DNA from: Paracoccaceae bacterium | GTDB taxonomy: Bacteria; Pseudomonadota; Alphaproteobacteria; Rhodobacterales; Rhodobacteraceae | Reading direction: 5' to 3' | DNA: 43,550 nucleotides | Assembly (NCBI GenBank): GCA_013214575.1 | Contig: JABSSD010000153.1 | Span: 1 to 43,550, forward strand | Part shown: in pieces, positions 7,845 through 16,787 of the stretch | How the letters are laid out: every line of letters starts with the position of its first letter | Numbering within the stretch: position 1 is the first letter of the stretch | Made by a program: the position numbers and the translations under genes | Notes under the pieces: generated by a model | Told to the model about the DNA's origin: nothing | What the model saw: the letters and a program-made list of their open reading frames with translations, nothing else | Databases searched by the model: none

Positions 7845-9026
7845 TTAGGTGGTGACCATCAGGCGGGTCAGCCCGTGGAAATGGTAGCTGTTGCTGTAGT
7901 CCGGATCCGCCGCCAGTTTCAGGTTGGGGCAACGATCAAACAGGATTGGCAGGGCGATCTTCATTTCCAGTCGGGCCAGCGGTGCGCCAACGCAAAAATG
8001 CAGACCGCCGCCAAAGGCGGTGTTGGTTTTGATCTCGCGGGTTGGGTCGAACCGGTCCGGATCGGCAAAGGCCTCGGGGTCGCGGTTGGCCGCACCCAGC
8101 AGCAGCGCCACCTGGTCACCGCGTTGGAAGGTGTGACCGAACAGCTCGACCGTTTCATAGGCATAGCGGGTAAACATATGCAGCGGCGGGTCATAGCGCA
8201 GCATCTCTTCGACCAAACGGTCGATGCCGTCGGCCTCCAGCCAGCTGGCATCCCAGCCCTGTTGCAGCATTGTTTTCAGCCCATTTCCCAGACTGTGCAC
8301 GGTGGCCTCGTGACCGGCATTGAGCAGCAGGATGCAGGTGCCGATCAGCTCGTCGGTGCTGAGGCTCTCGCCGTCCTCTTCGGCGGTGATCAGGCGGGTG
8401 ATCAGGTCATCGCGCGGCTCCGAGCGGCGCTGATCAATATAGCTGCGCAGAAAGCTGGTGAACTCGGCTGCAGCGGCGGCGGCGCGGTGTTCGGTGTCGG
8501 TTGTGCGGCTGGCTTGATACATCGCAACAATGTCATGCGACCAGCGCAACAGCTTGGGGGCCATGTCGACGGGGACCCCCAGAAGGCGGCAGATGGTGAT
8601 CAGCGGTACCTGGGTGCAATAGGCGTCTAGCAGGTCAAACGGCGCGTCGGGAAAATCGTCGATAAGCTGGTGACACAGTGTTTCCATGTCGTCGCTGAGC
8701 GCGTTTATCGCCCGGGATGTAAAGGCCCGCAGAATCAGTTTGCGCAACCGGGTGTGGCGCGGCGGTTCGGCGTCGAGCAGCGAATGTGCCTCGGTCAGCA
8801 GGAACGGCGCCAGATGGGCCGGGCCTGGACTGGCCAGTTCCGCCGGGATCTCGCGGCCAAAGCGGCGATCACGCAGCAGGGCCGAAACTGCGGCATGGCT
8901 AAAGGCGGCGGGCATGTTGTAATCGCTCCAGACCTGCAGCGGGGCCTTGGCGCGGTTTTCTGCGTAAAACGGATAGGGGTTTTGCACAAAACTCGGGTCG
9001 GTGGGGGATTGGATAATTGGTATCAT
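7845..9026 (-). CDS. Cytochrome P450 monooxygenase
   Basis: This 393-residue soluble bacterial class I P450 inserts one oxygen atom into an unknown substrate. The I-helix motif LNAGHEAT, the K-helix ExxR in EEMLRYDPP, and the heme loop FGGGLHFCVG with the thiolate C345 are all present. Length is normal for bacterial P450s. The start ATG 9026 (MIPIIQSP) is chosen over 9056, whose extra residues are unlike the family. It stands alone with no ferredoxin gene beside it, so redox partners must come from elsewhere. It is divergent from dctB, with a gap of only 59 bases. Confidence 0.93.
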   Translation of the reverse strand: MIPIIQSPTDPSFVQNPYPFYAENRAKAPLQVWSDYNMPAAFSHAAVSALLRDRRFGREIPAELASPGPAHLAPFLLTEAHSLLDAEPPRHTRLRKLILRAFTSRAINALSDDMETLCHQLIDDFPDAPFDLLDAYCTQVPLITICRLLGVPVDMAPKLLRWSHDIVAMYQASRTTDTEHRAAAAAAEFTSFLRSYIDQRRSEPRDDLITRLITAEEDGESLSTDELIGTCILLLNAGHEATVHSLGNGLKTMLQQGWDASWLEADGIDRLVEEMLRYDPPLHMFTRYAYETVELFGHTFQRGDQVALLLGAANRDPEAFADPDRFDPTREIKTNTAFGGGLHFCVGAPLARLEMKIALPILFDRCPNLKLAADPDYSNSYHFHGLTRLMVTT

Positions 9027-9085
9027 GGCGGCACAATCGCGAACCCGGCTGGTCAATGCAAGGCCAGCTTTGCTATTGTGTTGGA

Positions 9086-10840
9086 ATGAGAAATCTTGAC
9101 CAACATCGGCGGTGGATCGTGCTGGGCTTTGCTCTGGCGCTGGTGGCAGTGACGGGTGCCGTGTGGTCCTATGGCTATCGTCAGGCGCTGGACGTCCTGG
9201 CGCGGCAGGGCGAGGCGGATCTGGAGCTGGCCTCGGACCGGGTCAGCACTCAGTTGCAGGTCTATCAGGAGCTGGCTGTGCTGATGGCGCGTCATCCCGC
9301 ATTTGAACAGTTGAGTGACGATGAGAATCGCCGCGCCGCTGTCCGGCTATTGCGGGAGGTGGCCGATAGCACCGCGGCGCTGGATGTTTTTTATGCCGAT
9401 GCGTCGGGGCGGGTGCTGGTGGCGGCACAGGGAATTACCGGGCCTGATGTCTCGGGAACCGATTATTTCAGCCGCGCCATGCACGGCGCGCTGGGCACCG
9501 GTCATGGGGTGCTGCAGCCGCTGAACCGCCGGGCATTTTTCTATGCGGCACCGACTTTTGGCGACGATGGCACGGTGCGCGGGGCATTGGTGACGGTTGC
9601 GGATGTGGTGGATGTCGAACAGACATGGCGGGGCTCGCTGCCGGCTGTGTTTTTTACCGACCGCAACGGCGAGGTGTTCATTTCCAACCGATCGGAACTG
9701 TTGCTGTGGCAGCGCCAGCCGGGTGAGGCAGGGTTGCAGCCACAGGATGGGCGGCAGGTTGTCTTTTCCGCGCACTGGGTGAGTGGTCATGAGATCTGGC
9801 AGCTGGGCTGGGGGCCCTATCTGCCGCAGCGGGCCTTGCACCGCGCGGTGGAGCTGCCGGTGATTGGCATGGTTGGGGAAATTCTGCTTGATACCGCTCC
9901 GGCCCGGCGCATTGCCACCCTGCAGGCGGCGGCCCTGGCTGGGATCTGCCTGGCCTTTGGGGCGCTTTTGTTCCTGGCGACCGAGCGGCGACGCACCCTG
10001 GCGCTGGCCAATGTGGTGCTGGAAAGCCGGGTCACCAAGCGCACGCGGGCGCTGTCGGCGTCGAACATGCAATTGCGGCGCGAGGTCAAGGAACGCCAGG
10101 AGGCAGAGGCAGCACTGACACAGGCGCAGCAGGAACTGGTGCAGGCGGGTAAATTGTCGGCGCTGGGGCAGATGTCGGCGGGGATCAGTCATGAGCTGCA
10201 CCAGCCGCTGATGGCGATCCAGCAATATGCGGACAATGGCAGTGCCTTTTTGCAGCAGGGCAAGGCGGACCGGGCCGGAGAAAATCTGGGACGGATTTCC
10301 GATATGGCCACCCGGATGGCCCGGATCATCAAGAACCTGCGCGCCTTTGCCCGCAATGAAAGCGAGCCCGTCAGCCGGGTGGATCTGGTCAAAGTGATCA
10401 CTGCGGCGGTGGAGCTGACCGAGGCCCGGTTGCAGGCGGATCAGGTGAGTGTGGACTGGAACACGGATCAATACGACGCGCCGGTCTATGCTTGGGGCGG
10501 TGAGGTTCGGCTGGCGCAGGTCTTTGTCAATCTGATCAACAACGCAGCGGATGCAATGCTGGATCAAGACGATCGTCAGGTGCATATTGCGATCAACACC
10601 GGCGACCGGCTGGCCGTCACGGTCAGTGATGTGGGACCGGGGATCAAGGAGCCCGAAAAGGTGTTTGAACCGTTTTATTCCACCAAGACGGTTGGCAGCT
10701 CTGACGGTATGGGGCTGGGCCTGTCTATCTCTTATGGATTGGTGCAAAGCTTTGGCGGCAATATTCGTGGTGTCAACGTCGAGCGCGGCGCCATGTTCAC
10801 GGTGGAACTGGACTATTGGACAGAGGAAGAGGCCGTATGA
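9086..10840 (+). CDS. dctB: DctB-like sensor histidine kinase
   Basis: This 584-residue inner-membrane sensor has two transmembrane helices (about 10-30 and 270-292) around a periplasmic ligand domain of the double-PAS type. A short coiled coil, then HisKA with H369 in SHELHQP, then an ATPase domain follow: N box NLINNAADAM, G1 DVGPGI, F box FEPFYSTK and G2 GMGLGLS. This is the DctB architecture for C4-dicarboxylate sensing. Its stop overlaps the start of the response regulator (ATGA), and a TRAP transporter follows, which supports the role. The true ligand of this transporter is not known. Confidence 0.9.
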   Translation: MRNLDQHRRWIVLGFALALVAVTGAVWSYGYRQALDVLARQGEADLELASDRVSTQLQVYQELAVLMARHPAFEQLSDDENRRAAVRLLREVADSTAALDVFYADASGRVLVAAQGITGPDVSGTDYFSRAMHGALGTGHGVLQPLNRRAFFYAAPTFGDDGTVRGALVTVADVVDVEQTWRGSLPAVFFTDRNGEVFISNRSELLLWQRQPGEAGLQPQDGRQVVFSAHWVSGHEIWQLGWGPYLPQRALHRAVELPVIGMVGEILLDTAPARRIATLQAAALAGICLAFGALLFLATERRRTLALANVVLESRVTKRTRALSASNMQLRREVKERQEAEAALTQAQQELVQAGKLSALGQMSAGISHELHQPLMAIQQYADNGSAFLQQGKADRAGENLGRISDMATRMARIIKNLRAFARNESEPVSRVDLVKVITAAVELTEARLQADQVSVDWNTDQYDAPVYAWGGEVRLAQVFVNLINNAADAMLDQDDRQVHIAINTGDRLAVTVSDVGPGIKEPEKVFEPFYSTKTVGSSDGMGLGLSISYGLVQSFGGNIRGVNVERGAMFTVELDYWTEEEAV

Positions 10841-12066
10841 CCCGCAAAGTCCTGCTTGTCGATGATGATGCTGCGGTGCGTGATGCGCTGGCCCAGACGC
10901 TGGAGCTGAATGACCTGGAGGCAGTCACGGCGGCCTCCTTTGTGGTGGCCAAAGACCATATCACCCGGCAGTTCGACGGGGTGATCGTCTCCGACATCCG
11001 GATGCCGGGGCGCGATGGGTTTCACCTGCTCGAATATGCCCATGGGGTGGACGAAGAACTGCCGGTGATCCTGCTGACCGGCGAGGGCGATATCCCGATG
11101 GCGGTGCGGGCGATGGCCTTTGGGGCCTTTGGGTTCCTGGAGAAACCCTGCGCGGCGGCGGATCTGTTGGCGGTGCTGAAACGGGCGATAAAAACCCGGG
11201 CTCTGGTGTTGGAAAACCGGCGCCTGAAAGTGCAGCTGGAAAGCGGTGATCCGGCGGCGCGGATGTTGTTTGGCACCTCGCCGCAATCCGATGACCTGCG
11301 CGCCAAGGTGCGTAGCGTGGCGGCGACCGGTGCCGAGGTGCTGGTGACCGGGGCACCGGGGAGCGGGGTCTCGAAGATTGCAGAGGTGGTGCATCTGATG
11401 TCCCCTCTGGCGCAGGGGCCCTTTGTCAAACGCCCGAGCGCTGGGCTGAGTGCAGAGGGCTTCGATGAGCTATGCAGTGCCGGGGCCGGCGGATCGGTGT
11501 TTATTGACGAAGTCTCGGCCCTGCCGGAAACAACACAATATGCGGTGCTGGACCGGCTGGAACGCGGCGCCGGGACCCGGGTGATTGCGGGCTCAACGGC
11601 CAATCTGGCGGCACTGGTCGAGGCGGGCTCCTTTAACGCGGGGCTGTTTTACCGGCTGGACGTGATGCGGGTGCGAATCCCGTCACTCAGCGAACGGCCC
11701 GAGGATATTCCGGTGCTGTATCGTCACTATGTGGCGCAGGCGGCAGAGCAGGCGGGAATCGCGCCGCCGGACATCAGCCCCGAGCATTTGGCGGCGCTGA
11801 TGGCGCAGGATTGGCCGGGCAATACGCGGTCGCTGATGTCGGCGGCGATGCGGTTTGTTTTAGGAATGCCGGAAGAGACGGCGGAGGCGGCTGAATTGGG
11901 GCTGGCAGAGCAGTTGGCGCAGGTGGAACGCTCGTTACTGATTGCTGCGCTGGGACGGCAGAACGGTCGGGCTGCCGCCGCGGCGCAGGCACTGAAGCTG
12001 CCGCGTAAGACGTTTTACGATAAACTGACACGCTATGGCATCCGGCCCGAGGATTACCGGCGGTAG
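10837..12066 (+). CDS. dctD: DctD-like response regulator lacking sigma54-contact and Walker A residues
   Basis: This 409-residue protein has an NtrC/DctD layout: a receiver domain with acceptor D53 (VSDIRMPG), an AAA+ domain and a C-terminal Fis-type helix-turn-helix (about 383-405). The AAA+ domain is degenerate. Walker A reads GAPGSGVSK (172-180), with V in place of the lysine. The stretch that should hold ELFGHxxGAFTGA is missing, since GPFVKRPSAGLSAEGFDEL (194-212) leads straight to Walker B VFIDEV. Such a protein should not drive sigma54 open-complex formation and probably works as a sigma70 activator or repressor. Rhodobacter NtrC is a known NtrC-family protein that lacks GAFTGA. Confidence 0.88.
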   Translation: MTRKVLLVDDDAAVRDALAQTLELNDLEAVTAASFVVAKDHITRQFDGVIVSDIRMPGRDGFHLLEYAHGVDEELPVILLTGEGDIPMAVRAMAFGAFGFLEKPCAAADLLAVLKRAIKTRALVLENRRLKVQLESGDPAARMLFGTSPQSDDLRAKVRSVAATGAEVLVTGAPGSGVSKIAEVVHLMSPLAQGPFVKRPSAGLSAEGFDELCSAGAGGSVFIDEVSALPETTQYAVLDRLERGAGTRVIAGSTANLAALVEAGSFNAGLFYRLDVMRVRIPSLSERPEDIPVLYRHYVAQAAEQAGIAPPDISPEHLAALMAQDWPGNTRSLMSAAMRFVLGMPEETAEAAELGLAEQLAQVERSLLIAALGRQNGRAAAAAQALKLPRKTFYDKLTRYGIRPEDYRR

Positions 12067-12162
12067 GGCGATCCGGATGTCATGTGATTCCACCCGACAT
12101 GGGAATCGCATTAGAGACTGAAAAACGCTGGTGATTCTCAAATGGGTAGCCGGTATGCAATT

Positions 12163-12180
12163 TGTGCGGATTTTCGCACA
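12163..12180. promoter_or_regulatory. DctD-type operator, distal copy
   Basis: TGTGCGGATTTTCGCACA is an inverted repeat with one mismatch. It matches the proximal site at 12196-12213 in 15 of 18 positions. The centres are 33 bp apart, about three helical turns. TGTGCG-N6-CGCACA resembles the known DctD upstream activator sites of rhizobia. Confidence 0.7.
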
Positions 12181-12195
12181 ATTGCCTCCTTTGGC

Positions 12196-12213
12196 TGTGC
12201 GGAAATCCGCACA
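12196..12213. promoter_or_regulatory. DctD-type operator, proximal copy
   Basis: TGTGCGGAAATCCGCACA is an 8-bp perfect inverted repeat with a 2-base centre, 183 bases before the dctP start. The 330-base region 12067-12396 holds this pair and the dctP ribosome site. I could not find a sigma54 -24/-12 element downstream of the sites. Confidence 0.75.
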
Positions 12214-12396
12214 TAGGCGCCTGAGCTTTGAAGCAGCCCGGGGGGGGAGCAGGTTTAACTGCATGACAAACATGTAAATTATTTATTTGTCCCGGGGTCT
12301 TGAAACACTTCTTGAGCGTTTGCCAGCGAACCGTGATGCTCATGCTCGGAGCTCTCTGTTGGAGAGAGCCGGAGATGGAAATCCCGGGAGGATACT

Positions 12397-13401
12397 ATGA
12401 AGATTTTGATGACTGCCGCAGCGACGGCAATGGCCCTGACCGCAACCGCTGGCGTTGCAAGTGCGGCCTGTGACGCCGGTGAGATCGTGGTGAAATTTGC
12501 CCATGTGACAAACACCGACAAACACCCCAAGGGTATCGCGGCCTCGCTGCTGGAGCAGCGTATCAACGATGAGATGAACGGCACCATGTGCCTGGAAGTC
12601 TATCCAAACTCGACCCTGTACAACGACAATAAAGTGCTGGAGGCGATGCTGCAGGGCGACGTGCAGCTGGCGGCCCCTTCGCTGTCGAAGTTTGAAAAGT
12701 TCACCAAACAGTTCCGCCTGTTTGATCTGCCATTCATGTTCAAGAGCATCGCCGCCGTGGATGCGTTCCAGGCCTCGGATGATGGTCAGGCGATGCTGGA
12801 CAGCATGCAGCGCCGTGGCCTGCAGGGGTTGGCGTTCTGGCACAATGGCATGAAGCAGATGTCGGCCAATAAGCCACTGCTCTCGCCCTCGGATGCCAAT
12901 GGCCTGAAATTCCGCGTTCAGTCGTCGGATGTTCTGGTTGCGCAGATGGAAGCCATCGGTGGCTCGCCACAGAAAATGGCGTTCTCGGAAGTATACGGCG
13001 CGCTGCAGCAGGGTGTTGTCGACGGTCAGGAAAACACCTGGTCCAACATCTATGGCAAGAAGTTCTTTGAGGTTCAGGACGGCGTCACCGAGACCAACCA
13101 CGGTATCATCGATTATCTGGTGGTGACCAATGTGGACTGGCTGGAAAGCCTGGATGCGCCGGTGCGTGAGCAGTTCCTGACCATCCTGGGCGAGGTCACC
13201 GAGGCACGTAACAAAGAAGCCTTTGCAGTCAACGAAGCGGCCAAAGAGTCAATCATTGCGGCAGGCGGCACCATTCGTCAGCTGGACGCAACCCAGCGCC
13301 AGCAGTGGGTCGAGACCATGATGCCGGTTTGGGACATGTTCTCGGGTGATGTGGGTCAAGACAAGATTGACGCCGCTCAGGCCATCAACGCAGGCCTGTA
13401 A
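12397..13401 (+). CDS. dctP: TRAP transporter periplasmic solute-binding protein
   Basis: This 334-residue DctP-family protein captures a carboxylate in the periplasm and delivers it to the DctQM membrane complex. A signal peptide is clear (MKILMTAAATAM, cleavage near ASA-AC, residues 21-25). The family segments VKFAHVTN, LFDLPFMF, LKFRVQSSDV and GVVDGQENTWSNI are present, including the conserved arginine that binds the substrate carboxylate. GGGAGG sits eight bases before ATG. It lies directly downstream of dctBD and the operators, so it is probably induced by that pair. C4-dicarboxylates are the likely substrates. Confidence 0.94.
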   Translation: MKILMTAAATAMALTATAGVASAACDAGEIVVKFAHVTNTDKHPKGIAASLLEQRINDEMNGTMCLEVYPNSTLYNDNKVLEAMLQGDVQLAAPSLSKFEKFTKQFRLFDLPFMFKSIAAVDAFQASDDGQAMLDSMQRRGLQGLAFWHNGMKQMSANKPLLSPSDANGLKFRVQSSDVLVAQMEAIGGSPQKMAFSEVYGALQQGVVDGQENTWSNIYGKKFFEVQDGVTETNHGIIDYLVVTNVDWLESLDAPVREQFLTILGEVTEARNKEAFAVNEAAKESIIAAGGTIRQLDATQRQQWVETMMPVWDMFSGDVGQDKIDAAQAINAGL

Positions 13402-13412
13402 CTCAGGTCATC

Positions 13413-13440
13413 GTAGGGTGCGTGCTAGCACGCACCTTAC
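13413..13440. repeat. Intergenic palindrome between dctP and dctQ
   Basis: GGTGCGTGCTAGCACGCACC (13417-13436) is a perfect 20-base palindrome, extended by GTA/TAC and one G-T pair to a 14-bp hairpin. It lies just after the dctP stop with no T run. It probably protects the dctP mRNA so the binding protein is made in excess over the membrane subunits. Confidence 0.7.
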
Positions 13441-13501
13441 ACTTACGGCACCCGGATCGCGGTGTCGCAGCGAACGACTTCCAACTGATGGAGACAGCGA
13501 T

Positions 13502-14182
13502 ATGTCGGGGGCAAGGTCCGGTCCGGCCGGAATTATCAATTCAATCGAGGAAAGCGTGATCGCCGGGCTGTTGGGCCTGATGACGCTGATCACATTTGCC
13601 AATGTGATCGCACGCTTTGTCTTTAACTCTAACATTCTGTGGGCGTTGGAACTGACGGTATTCCTGTTTGCCTGGTTGGTGCTGCTGGGGGCGTCTTATG
13701 CGGTGAAAACCCATGCCCACCTGGGAGTGGACGCAATCCTGAATCTGCTGGCGCCGGGCCCGCGCCGCATCATGGCGCTGGTTTCGGTTGGCTGCTGTCT
13801 GGCGTTCTCGCTGTTGCTGCTGAAAGGCACCTATGACTATTGGGCGGTGTTTGCTGACCTGCCGCCGACCTCGGGGCGCTGGTTTCCCACCGGCTTTGAT
13901 CTGACCGCGCGCAGCCAGAGTTTCTATGAGGTGCAGGATGTGCCGATGGTGTCCTGGCTGAGCTGGCTGGAAGGGCTGATCAATGAGGGCGAGACTTATG
14001 AGAAGCTGCCGAAAGTGGTGCCCTATGTGGTGTTGCCAGTGTCGATGCTGCTGCTGTTGTTTCGCTTCGTGCAGACGGCGGTGCAGATTTGGCGCGGCGA
14101 GTTGGACCGGCTGGTGGCCAGTCATGAAGTAGAAGATGAGCTGGAAGCCATGCGCGCTCAGCACGATGAGGAGCGCGACTGA
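13502..14182 (+). CDS. dctQ: TRAP transporter small membrane subunit
   Basis: The 226-residue inner-membrane protein has four predicted helices: VIAGLLGLMTLITFANVIAR, the ELTVFLFAWLVLLGASYAV helix, RRIMALVSVGCCLAFSLLLL, and VVPYVVLPVSMLLLLFRF. The ELTVFLFAW-x-V-L-L-G-A segment is the DctQ signature. An insert of about 60 residues lies between helices 3 and 4. ATG 13502 follows GGAGA; the upstream in-frame ATG at 13346 lies inside dctP. The stop overlaps the dctM start by one base (TGATG), so the two are coupled. Confidence 0.92.
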   Translation: MSGARSGPAGIINSIEESVIAGLLGLMTLITFANVIARFVFNSNILWALELTVFLFAWLVLLGASYAVKTHAHLGVDAILNLLAPGPRRIMALVSVGCCLAFSLLLLKGTYDYWAVFADLPPTSGRWFPTGFDLTARSQSFYEVQDVPMVSWLSWLEGLINEGETYEKLPKVVPYVVLPVSMLLLLFRFVQTAVQIWRGELDRLVASHEVEDELEAMRAQHDEERD

Positions 14183-15558
14183 TGGACGTTGTCCTGTTAT
14201 TTTCCCTGGTGATTGGCATGATGCTGATCGGGGTGCCGATTGCGGTCTCCCTTGGCCTGAGTTCAACCCTGTTCCTGCTGGTTTATTCCGACAGTTCGCT
14301 GGCCTCGGTTGCGGGCACGCTGTTTGAGGCCTTTGAGGGGCATTTCACCCTGCTGGCGATCCCGTTCTTCATTCTGGCCTCGTCGTTTATGACCACAGGC
14401 GGAGTGGCGCGGCGGATCATCCGGTTCTCGATTGCCTGTGTCGGCCACCTGCCGGGCGGTATGGCGATTGCCGGGGTGTTTGCCTGCATGATGTTTGCGG
14501 CGCTGTCTGGTTCGTCGCCTGCGACGGTGGTGGCGATTGGCTCGATTGTTATCGCTGGCATGCGTGAAGTTGGTTATACCAAGGAGTTTGCTGCCGGGGT
14601 TATCTGTAACGCCGGTACGCTGGGTATCCTGATCCCGCCCTCCATCGTGATGGTGGTCTATGCCGCCGCGGTTGAGGTCTCGGTGGGGCGGATGTTCCTG
14701 GCCGGCGTGATCCCGGGATTGCTGGCCGGCACCATGCTGATGATCACCATCTATGTGATGGCCAAGGTCAAGAACCTGCCGCAGGGCGAATGGCAGGGTT
14801 GGGGCGAGATTTTCACCGCAGGCCGCGAGGCTGGCTGGGGATTGTTCCTGATCGTGATCATTCTGGGCGGTATCTATGGCGGTATCTTTACCCCGACCGA
14901 GGCGGCAGCGGTCGCCGCGATCTATTCCTTCCTGATTGCCTGCTTTATCTACAAAGACATGGGGCCGCTGTTTAATGGCGAAGGTCAGGCCAAGACCAGC
15001 TTGCTGAAAAAACCGCAAGCGCTGATCACCGCGTTTTTCCACCGCGACACCCGGCAGACGCTGTTTGACGCGGGCAAGCTGACCGTCACATTGTTGTTTG
15101 TGATTGCCAACGCGTTGATCCTGAAACACGTGCTGACCGATGAGCAGATCCCGCAGAGCATTGCCAATTCGATGCTGGCCTACGGGTTTGGTCCGGTGAT
15201 GTTCCTGGTTATGGTCAACGTGATCCTGCTGATCGGCGGCCAGTTCATGGAGCCATCGGGATTGCTGGTCATCGTGGCACCTTTGGTGTTCCCGATTGCG
15301 ATGGAGCTGGGCATTGATCCGATCCATCTGGGTATCATCATGGTGGTGAACATGGAAATCGGTATGATCACGCCGCCGGTGGGGTTGAACCTGTTTGTCA
15401 CCTCGGGCGTGGCTGGAATGTCGATGATGGCGGTGGTGCGGGCATCCTTGCCGTTCCTGGCGGTGCTGTTCGTGTTCCTGATCATGATCACCTATATTCC
15501 GTGGATATCGACGGTGTTGCCAAACGCGGTGATGGGACCAGAGATTATCACCAAATAG
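14182..15558 (+). CDS. dctM: TRAP transporter large membrane subunit
   Basis: This 458-residue DctM permease, with about 12 helices, carries out sodium-coupled uptake with DctQ. The family segments are clear: FTLLAIPFFILASSFM, FAALSGSSPATVVAIGSI, LGILIPPSIVMVVY, GGIFTPTEAAAVAA, and NMEIGMITPPVGLNLFV near the C-terminus. A hydrophilic loop of about 40 residues around 265-300 is longer than in many relatives. It ends the dctPQM operon at a strong terminator. Confidence 0.94.
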   Translation: MDVVLLFSLVIGMMLIGVPIAVSLGLSSTLFLLVYSDSSLASVAGTLFEAFEGHFTLLAIPFFILASSFMTTGGVARRIIRFSIACVGHLPGGMAIAGVFACMMFAALSGSSPATVVAIGSIVIAGMREVGYTKEFAAGVICNAGTLGILIPPSIVMVVYAAAVEVSVGRMFLAGVIPGLLAGTMLMITIYVMAKVKNLPQGEWQGWGEIFTAGREAGWGLFLIVIILGGIYGGIFTPTEAAAVAAIYSFLIACFIYKDMGPLFNGEGQAKTSLLKKPQALITAFFHRDTRQTLFDAGKLTVTLLFVIANALILKHVLTDEQIPQSIANSMLAYGFGPVMFLVMVNVILLIGGQFMEPSGLLVIVAPLVFPIAMELGIDPIHLGIIMVVNMEIGMITPPVGLNLFVTSGVAGMSMMAVVRASLPFLAVLFVFLIMITYIPWISTVLPNAVMGPEIITK

Positions 15559-15576
15559 CGGATGACGACTGATAAA

Positions 15577-15611
15577 CAAAAAGGGCGCCCCAATCTGCGG
15601 GCGCCCTTTTT
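15577..15611. terminator. Bidirectional terminator between dctM and the outer-membrane gene
   Basis: GGGCGCCC (15583-15590) repeats as its own complement at 15599-15606, with AAAA before and TTTTT after. It lies between convergent genes. Confidence 0.88.
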
Positions 15612-15635
15612 GTATCAGGATCACTGGTTGCGGGG

Positions 15636-16409
15636 TTAGAACCGGAAACCAACACCCGCCAGCAGGCCCTGAGTCACTGTGTCATATTCAAAGAAAGAGG
15701 CGGTGCCGCGGGTGCCTTCTTCGTAGTCCACACCCAAGGCGCGGTACATCATGAACACAGAGGTGTTCTGCCAGCGGTCATAGGCAAAACCGCCCATGGC
15801 GTTCCAGGTGAAATCTGAGCCGCCGCCGCCAACATCACCCTGCATCAGCACGCGCCATTTGGGAGAGAGCCGTCGCTGCCACCGCAACCCGACAATTGGA
15901 TCCGTCCAGCTGGCGCCGCTGTTAATTTGGCCTGTCGCCGGGCCGGTCAGCACATTCACCTGGGTGTCGATATCCCAATATCGCAGACCGGCGTAGAGGT
16001 CGATCTGGTTTTCAGTGCCCTCCATACGATATGTCGCTACGGCCTCTAGCACAGATTGTTCATAGTCGGCCCGGACTTCCCCAATCGGACTGGTTGCGCC
16101 GTTGCCAAGATTCATCACCGAATAATCCAGCGCAAAACCAAACCCTGACTGGTGGCGCCCCTCAAAACGGAGCATTCCGCCGGTCTCAAAATTATCCCAG
16201 ATATCCCCAGGATCGATGGAGATATCGCCGCCAACCCGGCCTATGGCAGTGGTTCCGTCAATGGACGGGGCCAATAGGTAAGGGGTAATGACAAAGGCCC
16301 AATCCTCCTGTGCCACCAGTGACTGGGGATATAACATCCCACAGATGGCCAGAGCCAGAACCGAGCGGGGCGGGGGCTTTGCAGATGTCCGAATGATATC
16401 AACCTCCAT
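15636..16409 (-). CDS. Outer-membrane beta-barrel protein of unknown role
   Basis: This 257-residue protein has an N-terminal signal sequence (hydrophobic SVLALAICGMLYP, cleavage near VAQ-ED at about residue 34). Alternating amphipathic strands follow, and it ends in GVGFRF, the terminal phenylalanine typical of BAM-inserted barrels. WAFVITPYLLAPSIDGTT resembles proteins annotated as outer-membrane or hypothetical in Roseobacters. It stands alone, convergent with dctM. I cannot assign a substrate. Confidence 0.75.
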   Translation of the reverse strand: MEVDIIRTSAKPPPRSVLALAICGMLYPQSLVAQEDWAFVITPYLLAPSIDGTTAIGRVGGDISIDPGDIWDNFETGGMLRFEGRHQSGFGFALDYSVMNLGNGATSPIGEVRADYEQSVLEAVATYRMEGTENQIDLYAGLRYWDIDTQVNVLTGPATGQINSGASWTDPIVGLRWQRRLSPKWRVLMQGDVGGGGSDFTWNAMGGFAYDRWQNTSVFMMYRALGVDYEEGTRGTASFFEYDTVTQGLLAGVGFRF

Positions 16410-16787
16410 ATTAGCACGACGACCATAATGGCCCTGGGGGTAATTATTTTGCAGCTTCAGGTGGCCTCTGAGGCGGCTGGCATGCCTTTGATTTGCTCAA
16501 CTATGACGGCTTTTGCGCTATACTATATGTAGTCGCCATTGAGGGATGGGCCAGAAAACAACAAACTATTTTTGCCAGACTATGGCTGGCGGTGGCCCGA
16601 ACAGCAAAAAAAAAGGGCTGACATGGTGCGCGCTTAGGGCGTTGCATCGCACTCTGTTGGAGGCCCAGTCCGCCGCGGCATTTTCGCCGCATCCAAGCAA
16701 AACCGATCTTTGCTGTCGCCGCCTCTGGACGGCCCATTCCAAAATCCCTATATAATCAGTCAAGTAAACACTTGAGGCCCTGTCCTG
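16410..16787. promoter_or_regulatory. Intergenic region with candidate promoter for the DUF59 gene
   Basis: The 378 bases hold no convincing gene. TATAAT at 16751-16756 lies 31 bases before the DUF59 start, with TGGACG at 16726-16731 as a loose -35 at a long spacing of 19. A TATACT word near 16520 could be a second promoter. The poly-A run near 16606-16614 is notable in this GC-rich context. Confidence 0.35.

Noticed and set aside
12143-12160. A GG-N10-GC word as sigma54 promoter for dctP
   Set aside because: It lies upstream of both operators, matches the consensus poorly outside the GG and GC, and is 240 bases before the gene.
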